Shown here: one piece after another, positions 6,141 to 9,875 of the stretch
Layout of the letters: each line of letters starts with the position of its first letter
Position numbering within the stretch: position 1 is the first letter of the stretch
Assembly (NCBI GenBank): GCA_946886425.1
Contig: CAMPIP010000081.1
Location: 1-9,875, forward strand
Direction of reading: 5' to 3'
Source: an uncultured Actinomycetes bacterium
Lineage (GTDB): Bacteria > Actinomycetota > Thermoleophilia > Solirubrobacterales > 70-9
DNA: 9,875 bases
The notes under the pieces: model-generated
What the model saw: only the letters and a program-made list of their open reading frames with translations
Database searches by the model: none
Told to the model about the DNA's origin: nothing
Translations under genes and position numbers: made by a program

Positions 6141-6906
6141 CGGTCGCCCCGCTCGGCAGCGGTTCGAACACCAGCGCGGTGACCACCGGGCGCGACTCGG
6201 GCCCGGGCTGGTCGACCGAGCCGTAGGGACGGGTCAGCAGGTGACCGCGGTGGACCAGGGTCGCTGACCCGCCGCCATCGAGGTTGATCGCGTCGGTGGC
6301 GCCGAGCGAAACCAGCAGCCGGGCGAGCTCGGCGAGGTCGAGACCGGCGTCGACGCCGGTGCGGCGCCCGTCGCAGCAGACCGCGAACAGCTCCTCCTCG
6401 TAGACGCCGAGCGCGGAGCGCGGATGGCGCTCGGCGGTGATGTCGGAGTCGAACTGCCCGGCGCCCGCCGAGAAGCCCTCGCCATCGTCCTCGTCGACGA
6501 CCACGCGACCGCCGGCGACCAGCCTGGGGCCAGCCTGGACGAGGTCTCCGGCCGGGGCGGCCGCGATCTCGCGGCGCGGGGCAAGCGTCACCGCCCCGCC
6601 CGGCGCGATGTGGACGCAGCTGCGTGCCGGCCCGAACGGATCGGCGATCGGCTCGTGCTCGACCGGACGGCCGCCGGTCCGGACCTCCCCGAGCGGCCGC
6701 CACGGATCGCGAACGAAGAAGCCGGCGACGATCGCCTCCGGCTGGCCGTTCGCGGCGCACCAGTGGTCGAGGCGCTGCGCTCCCTCGAAGCACTGCACCC
6801 GCACGCGCGTCGCGCGCCGGGGGTGAACGACGACGTAGACCGTCGTCTCGCTGCCGTCGGCCAACCCGAGACGCGACAGCTCGTATCGAGGTGCCCTTCG
6901 GCTCAA
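6109..6906 (-). CDS. Phosphodiester glycosidase (NAGPA) domain protein
   Basis: The 265-residue protein carries the phosphodiester glycosidase domain, named after the enzyme that uncovers mannose-6-phosphate tags and found in bacterial exopolysaccharide proteins. Family marks in order are AIVAGFFVRD (58-67), the GDLVQAGPRLVAGG block (120-133), FSAGAGQFDSDIT (145-157), a core strand FAVCCDG (174-180), and the signature INLDGGGSATLV (207-218), with VVTALVF (241-247) ending the domain. There is no signal peptide, lipobox or membrane segment, which is odd for a family often exported. The TTG at 6906 is chosen because it overlaps the TGA of the upstream secreted-protein gene (TTGA) and no ATG or GTG lies nearby. 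The last 15 or so residues lie beyond the domain and run into the VOC gene on the other strand. The substrate is unknown. Confidence 0.85.
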   Translation of the reverse strand: MSRRAPRYELSRLGLADGSETTVYVVVHPRRATRVRVQCFEGAQRLDHWCAANGQPEAIVAGFFVRDPWRPLGEVRTGGRPVEHEPIADPFGPARSCVHIAPGGAVTLAPRREIAAAPAGDLVQAGPRLVAGGRVVVDEDDGEGFSAGAGQFDSDITAERHPRSALGVYEEELFAVCCDGRRTGVDAGLDLAELARLLVSLGATDAINLDGGGSATLVHRGHLLTRPYGSVDQPGPESRPVVTALVFEPLPSGATASRASRPARE

Positions 6907-8609
6907 CCCAACCCGAGATCCGGAGGCGGAGCAGCGATGTGAACAGCGGCCACTGCGGCATTGTCGCCTGGCGCCGAGCCCGGAACGCCGACGACGGTCG
7001 CCCGGTCGCGCGCGGTACCGGTCGCGACCGCCCTTGCCGCGATTCGGATCGTGAGCGAATCGCCGGGGGCCAGCGAGGGCGCCCGGCATCGCACCGTCTG
7101 GGTTCCGGCGGAGGCGTCGACCCGGCACTGTCCGCGCGTGGCCGTGACCGAGAGGATCCGCAGCCGAGCCCCCCGCAGGACATCCTTGACTTCGGCCGGC
7201 CTGAGGATCTCGCTGCCGGTGTTCCGGAGCACGATCGTGGCCGCGACCCGCCGCCCGAGGACGGCCCTGCTCGGGACGACCGACTTGGTCATCGCGACCC
7301 GCGTCACGGGGACGATCTGGTCGGTGAGGCACTCCGGGAGATCGGCGGTGGCGATCGCGACGCGTGCCTCGCCGTCGTCGCGCCTGACCCTCCAGGTGAC
7401 CGATCTGGAGATGGGAACTCCCCGGACCGCGAAAGCGGCATCGACGAAACCTGGCGCGAAAGTCTCGGGCTGCCCCTGGCCGTCGGGCCCGGGCTCGATG
7501 GAATTCCGCTCACCGATGGGAACCCTCAACGGATGGGATTTCTCGCTGAAGTAGCCGAAGGTCGCGTCGTACGTCGAGCCGTTCCTGGTCACGCAGGTCG
7601 CGAAGATCCCGAATGGCCTGGCGGGCGGCTCCGGCCGGTCGCACTTGACGTCGAAGTCGGCCGTCGCGATCGCCATGCGGGTGTCGGTGAGGGCAAGCGT
7701 CCATCTCAGCGCGACCGAGCTGGGAATTCCGGTCACTTTGAAAGCTTCCCCGGAGCGCCCGGGCCCGAAGGTCGTGGGTTGACCGCGATCCCCCGGACCG
7801 GGCGAGAGGTGATTGGCCGCCCCGATCGGGACCGTCTGCGGATCGAGGTTCTCGCTGTCGTAGCCGAACACGGCGTCGAAGCCCGAACCGTGGTTGGTCA
7901 CGCAGGTCACGAAGACGCCGATCGGGACGACGGGCCTCGGTTCCGGCGGCGGCGGCTCCGGTGGCACCGTGCAGGGGGTTGACGAGCGGCTGACGGTCGC
8001 GCTGTTGGACCGCCCGTTGTGCTCGACGGTCCAGGTCAGCTCAGACTCGGTGATGTCCTGCACCCTGAACGCAGCGAGCACGTAGCCGTCGCTGAACCTG
8101 GTCGCCTGACCGCGATCGACCGGCGCCGGCGAGAAGCCGTTCGCTGGCCCGCGAGGGATCTCGACCGCGCCGGCGCTGCTGTTGTAGCCGAACTGCGCGT
8201 CGAAGCTCCCGTCGTGGACGTCCACACAGGCGAACACATCGATCTCGCCGGCCGGGGGCGGCGGGCGGACGCAGCCGTTGGTCCAGATCGCCTCGCCCTG
8301 CTCGTCCCAGTTCCTTCCCGGGTAGTGCCGCACGCCTTCGGTTGGCGACAGGCGGTAATGGAACGGCGGGACGATGTCGTTCGCGTGCCCGCCGTGGCCT
8401 TCCCGGTTGACGATGCTGCTGACGTTGACTTCGTTCCGCGTGAAGGAGTTGCCGGCCGCGTGGCAGATGACGACGCTCGCGGTTCCCGGCAGGACCTCCT
8501 GGCTCGGTTCACTCGGCGCCGCGCCGGCGTGCGGTACAGCGGCAAGCGGCAGCACCCCGACCAGCACCACCAACCCACGTCGTATCAAGGCACGCCCTGC
8601 TGCGGCCAT
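6903..8609 (-). CDS. Secreted modular protein with three Cys-paired repeats and a DUF11-like end
   Basis: The 568-residue protein starts at ATG 8609 with a Sec signal peptide: basic AGRALIRRG, a hydrophobic core LVVLVGVLPLAAV, then a likely cleavage after HAGA (near 30). Residues 46-113 contain ICHAAG, GHGGHANDIVPPF and a Trp-rich ending at C113, a pattern seen in other actinobacterial exported proteins. Three related repeats of about 90 residues follow (123-213, 230-323, 333-427). Each opens with F-x-C or F-x-T-C, has F-G-Y near residue 18-20, a P-x-G/G-Q-x-T-F middle and a closing Cys. Proline-rich linkers separate repeats 1 and 2 and also precede repeat 1. The end (435-560) resembles a DUF11/CARDB-like beta domain: VAATIVLRNTGSE, a C495-C508 pair, LAPGDSLTIRI, and SAPGDNAAVAAV. 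There is no LPXTG, lipobox or C-terminal membrane helix, so it is probably released. A role in adhesion or surface binding is only a guess. Confidence 0.85.
   Translation of the reverse strand: MAAAGRALIRRGLVVLVGVLPLAAVPHAGAAPSEPSQEVLPGTASVVICHAAGNSFTRNEVNVSSIVNREGHGGHANDIVPPFHYRLSPTEGVRHYPGRNWDEQGEAIWTNGCVRPPPPAGEIDVFACVDVHDGSFDAQFGYNSSAGAVEIPRGPANGFSPAPVDRGQATRFSDGYVLAAFRVQDITESELTWTVEHNGRSNSATVSRSSTPCTVPPEPPPPEPRPVVPIGVFVTCVTNHGSGFDAVFGYDSENLDPQTVPIGAANHLSPGPGDRGQPTTFGPGRSGEAFKVTGIPSSVALRWTLALTDTRMAIATADFDVKCDRPEPPARPFGIFATCVTRNGSTYDATFGYFSEKSHPLRVPIGERNSIEPGPDGQGQPETFAPGFVDAAFAVRGVPISRSVTWRVRRDDGEARVAIATADLPECLTDQIVPVTRVAMTKSVVPSRAVLGRRVAATIVLRNTGSEILRPAEVKDVLRGARLRILSVTATRGQCRVDASAGTQTVRCRAPSLAPGDSLTIRIAARAVATGTARDRATVVGVPGSAPGDNAAVAAVHIAAPPPDLGLG
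7329..8243 (-). repeat. Three diverged ~280-base coding repeats inside the secreted protein
   Basis: In gene order the units are 8243-7971, 7922-7641 and 7613-7329, each coding for 91-95 residues. Units 2 and 3 are the closest: FVTCVT and FATCVT, FDAVFGYDSEN and YDATFGYFSEK, VPIGAANHLSPGPGDRGQPT and VPIGERNSIEPGPDGQGQPE, then the shared AIATAD before the last Cys. Unit 1 (FDAQFGYNSSAG, FSPAPVDRGQATRF) is more distant and lacks AIATAD. They look like old internal duplications, with units 2 and 3 split most recently. Confidence 0.8.
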
Positions 8610-8614
8610 GCCTC

Positions 8615-8620
8615 AGGCTA
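8615..8620 (-). promoter_or_regulatory. Possible -10 box for the secreted-protein gene
   Basis: On the minus strand TAGCCT fits TANNNT and lies five bases before the ATG at 8609, with GAGGC between. This would make a leaderless or nearly leaderless mRNA, as proposed for xth. The spacing is a little short and no -35 is seen. Confidence 0.35.
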
Positions 8621-8715
8621 GCGACAGCGCGCTGTTCCGCTCGGTCATTCGTCCGGGCGATACGTGACCCCAAGCCGGATCCGCGGGGGCGCCTTCCTCC
8701 GGCCGCGCGCGACCC

Positions 8716-8721
8716 TATTGT
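8716..8721 (+). promoter_or_regulatory. Possible -10 box for the helicase gene
   Basis: TATTGT fits TANNNT in an otherwise very GC-rich 121-base gap (8610-8730) between the diverging secreted-protein and helicase genes. It lies nine bases before the TTG start, so the transcript would begin a few bases before the start codon. No Shine-Dalgarno sequence or clear -35 is present. Confidence 0.35.
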
Positions 8722-8730
8722 TGCCCGCCC

Positions 8731-9875
8731 TTGTACGACGCCTCTCAGCAGCTGACCGGCGCCGGGGCGCGTCTGCGATCGCTTCCGGAGTGGCCCGACA
8801 CCCGACCCCTGCGCTCCTGGCAGCAGGAGGCGACCGAAGCCGTACGGGCGCACACCGCCACCAGCTTCCTGGCCTCGGCGACGCCGGCGGCCGGCAAGAC
8901 CACCTTCGGCCTCCACATCGCCCACCGGATGTTGAGCGCCAGGTTCGTCTCGCGCGTCGTCGTCGCCGGCCCTACCACCCACATCTGCCGCCAGTGGGCC
9001 GCCGACGCGGCCCGCTATGGCATCGACCTCGAGCCGAACCGCCCGAACTCGGATGGACCGGAGTCGGGCGACTTCCACGGCGTCGCGATCACCTACCAAA
9101 CGATCGCGGCCGGACCGGACACGCACCGGGGGGCCGCCGCCCGCCGCCCGACCCTGCTGATCGCCGACGAGCCGCACCACATGGGCGACCTGGCCGCCTG
9201 GGGCGTGCAGACCCGAAGGGCCTTCGACGGCGCTCGCTTCCGCCTGCTCCTGTCGGGGACCCCGTTCCGCTCCGACAACTCGGCGATCCCCTGGGTCACC
9301 TACGACGAGGATGGTCTCAGCCGAGCCGACTACGCCTATGGGTACCCGCAGGCGCTGCGCGACCGGGTCTGCCGCCCGATCACCTTCCTGCCCTACGACG
9401 GCGAGATGGAGTGGCTCTCGGACGGGCGGCTGCGCAGCGCCGACTTCGACCTCGCCCTGCCGGCGGCGGAGGCGGCCCGGCGCCTGCGCACCGCGTTGAG
9501 CCCGGAGGGCGAGTGGATGGGCGAGGTGCTGCGCGATGGCGACGCCAGGCTCACCGAGGTGCGCGCCGACGGCCACCCCGACGCCGGCGGCCTGGTCATC
9601 GCCTCCGACCAGGAGCACGCGCGGGCGATCGCCGCCCGGCTCGGGTCGATCTCCGGTCAGCAACCCGAGCTGGTGATGAGCGACGAGCCCGGCGCCAGCC
9701 AGCGGATCGCCGACTTCGCATCCTCGGATCGTCGCTGGCTGGTCTCGGTCCTGATGGTCTCCGAGGGAGTCGACATCCCCCGCCTGCGGGTCGGGGTCTA
9801 CGCGACGGCGGCCCCGGCGTGGCGCCAGATGAGCTACCTGCTGATGCCCGCCGACTCGCGGCTCAAGGCACTCGC
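8731..9875 (+). CDS. Superfamily 2 DEAD/DEAH-type helicase, 5' part, motif VI apparently deleted
   Basis: The frame is open from TTG 8731 to the window end (381 codons). TTG is the only usual start after the in-frame stop at 8665-8667. Motif I is TPAAGKTTF (51-59). Ahead of it is a Q-motif-like LRSWQQEA, as in COG1061 helicases. Motif Ia-like VVVAGPTTHICRQW follows, then motif II IADEPHH (DEPH, 146-149) and motif III LLLSGTPF (172-179). The second RecA-like domain shows VIASDQEHARAIA and motif V LMVSEGVDIPRLRVGVYAT (341-359). Family members should then have about 20 residues with an F-R-Q-x-x-G-R-x-V-R motif VI. Here ATAAP (358-362) runs straight into RQMSYLLMPADSRLKAL (365-381), which looks like the segment normally after motif VI. 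The protein would bind ATP, but without its arginine finger may not couple hydrolysis to translocation. It could be a housekeeping helicase or a damaged copy. Confidence 0.85.
   Translation, partial: MYDASQQLTGAGARLRSLPEWPDTRPLRSWQQEATEAVRAHTATSFLASATPAAGKTTFGLHIAHRMLSARFVSRVVVAGPTTHICRQWAADAARYGIDLEPNRPNSDGPESGDFHGVAITYQTIAAGPDTHRGAAARRPTLLIADEPHHMGDLAAWGVQTRRAFDGARFRLLLSGTPFRSDNSAIPWVTYDEDGLSRADYAYGYPQALRDRVCRPITFLPYDGEMEWLSDGRLRSADFDLALPAAEAARRLRTALSPEGEWMGEVLRDGDARLTEVRADGHPDAGGLVIASDQEHARAIAARLGSISGQQPELVMSDEPGASQRIADFASSDRRWLVSVLMVSEGVDIPRLRVGVYATAAPAWRQMSYLLMPADSRLKAL

Noticed and set aside
6624..7982. A 452-codon plus-strand open frame
   Set aside because: It is opposite the secreted protein and the glycosidase, and is dominated by Arg, Pro and Gly with no domain signal.
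7329..8243. CRISPR or short tandem DNA repeats
   Set aside because: The repetition here is at protein level, about 280 bases per unit and strongly diverged in DNA. No short, regularly spaced identical repeats were seen anywhere in the window.
8731..9875. Helicase as part of a phage-defence system
   Set aside because: No nuclease, methyltransferase or other defence partner is visible beside it, and the neighbour is a divergent secreted protein. The window ends inside the gene, so downstream partners cannot be judged.

Overview
The window is GC-rich throughout, with many GTG and TTG starts, stop/start overlaps, TANNNT -10 boxes placed directly before start codons, and mostly C or G at third codon positions. 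The gene set includes an EthA-type Baeyer-Villiger monooxygenase, a mycobacterial-type trans-acting enoyl reductase and a DUF2630 protein. Together these point to a high-GC actinobacterium. I would guess the Thermoleophilia/Solirubrobacterales branch, but that is inference from remembered protein styles, not a database result.

Layout. 1-437 is the 3' end of a GNAT acetyltransferase (+). 438-765 has no intact gene. On the minus strand it contains protein-like but frame-broken sequence of lower GC, directly downstream of a tRNA-Cys(GCA) gene (766-836, -). A DUF2630 protein follows (891-1133, -). Next is a minus-strand run that reads, in transcription order, xth (exonuclease III), trans-acting enoyl reductase, EthA-like monooxygenase, uppP. 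Its gaps are 47, -4 and 37 bases, and it ends at a long hairpin (1178-1219) just past the uppP stop, so it looks like one operon. xth and a VOC/glyoxalase protein (5703-6140, +) diverge from a 37-base gap that appears to hold two back-to-back leaderless promoters.

The second minus-strand unit is a secreted modular protein (6903-8609) joined by a TTGA stop/start overlap to a phosphodiester glycosidase (NAGPA) domain protein (6109-6906). The latter runs 32 bases into the VOC gene tail to tail. A superfamily 2 DEAD/DEAH-type helicase (8731 to the window end, +) diverges from the secreted gene. It retains motifs I, II, III and V, but the stretch that should carry motif VI seems to be missing in frame.

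How the genes work together: the enoyl reductase and monooxygenase are translationally coupled and probably act on the same lipid or ketone substrate. UppP recycles undecaprenyl carrier and xth is a repair enzyme, so the operon is functionally mixed. I see no CRISPR array, transposase, toxin-antitoxin pair or clear defence system. The most unusual items are the apparent motif VI loss in the helicase and the five-domain, ten-cysteine secreted protein coupled to a glycosidase.
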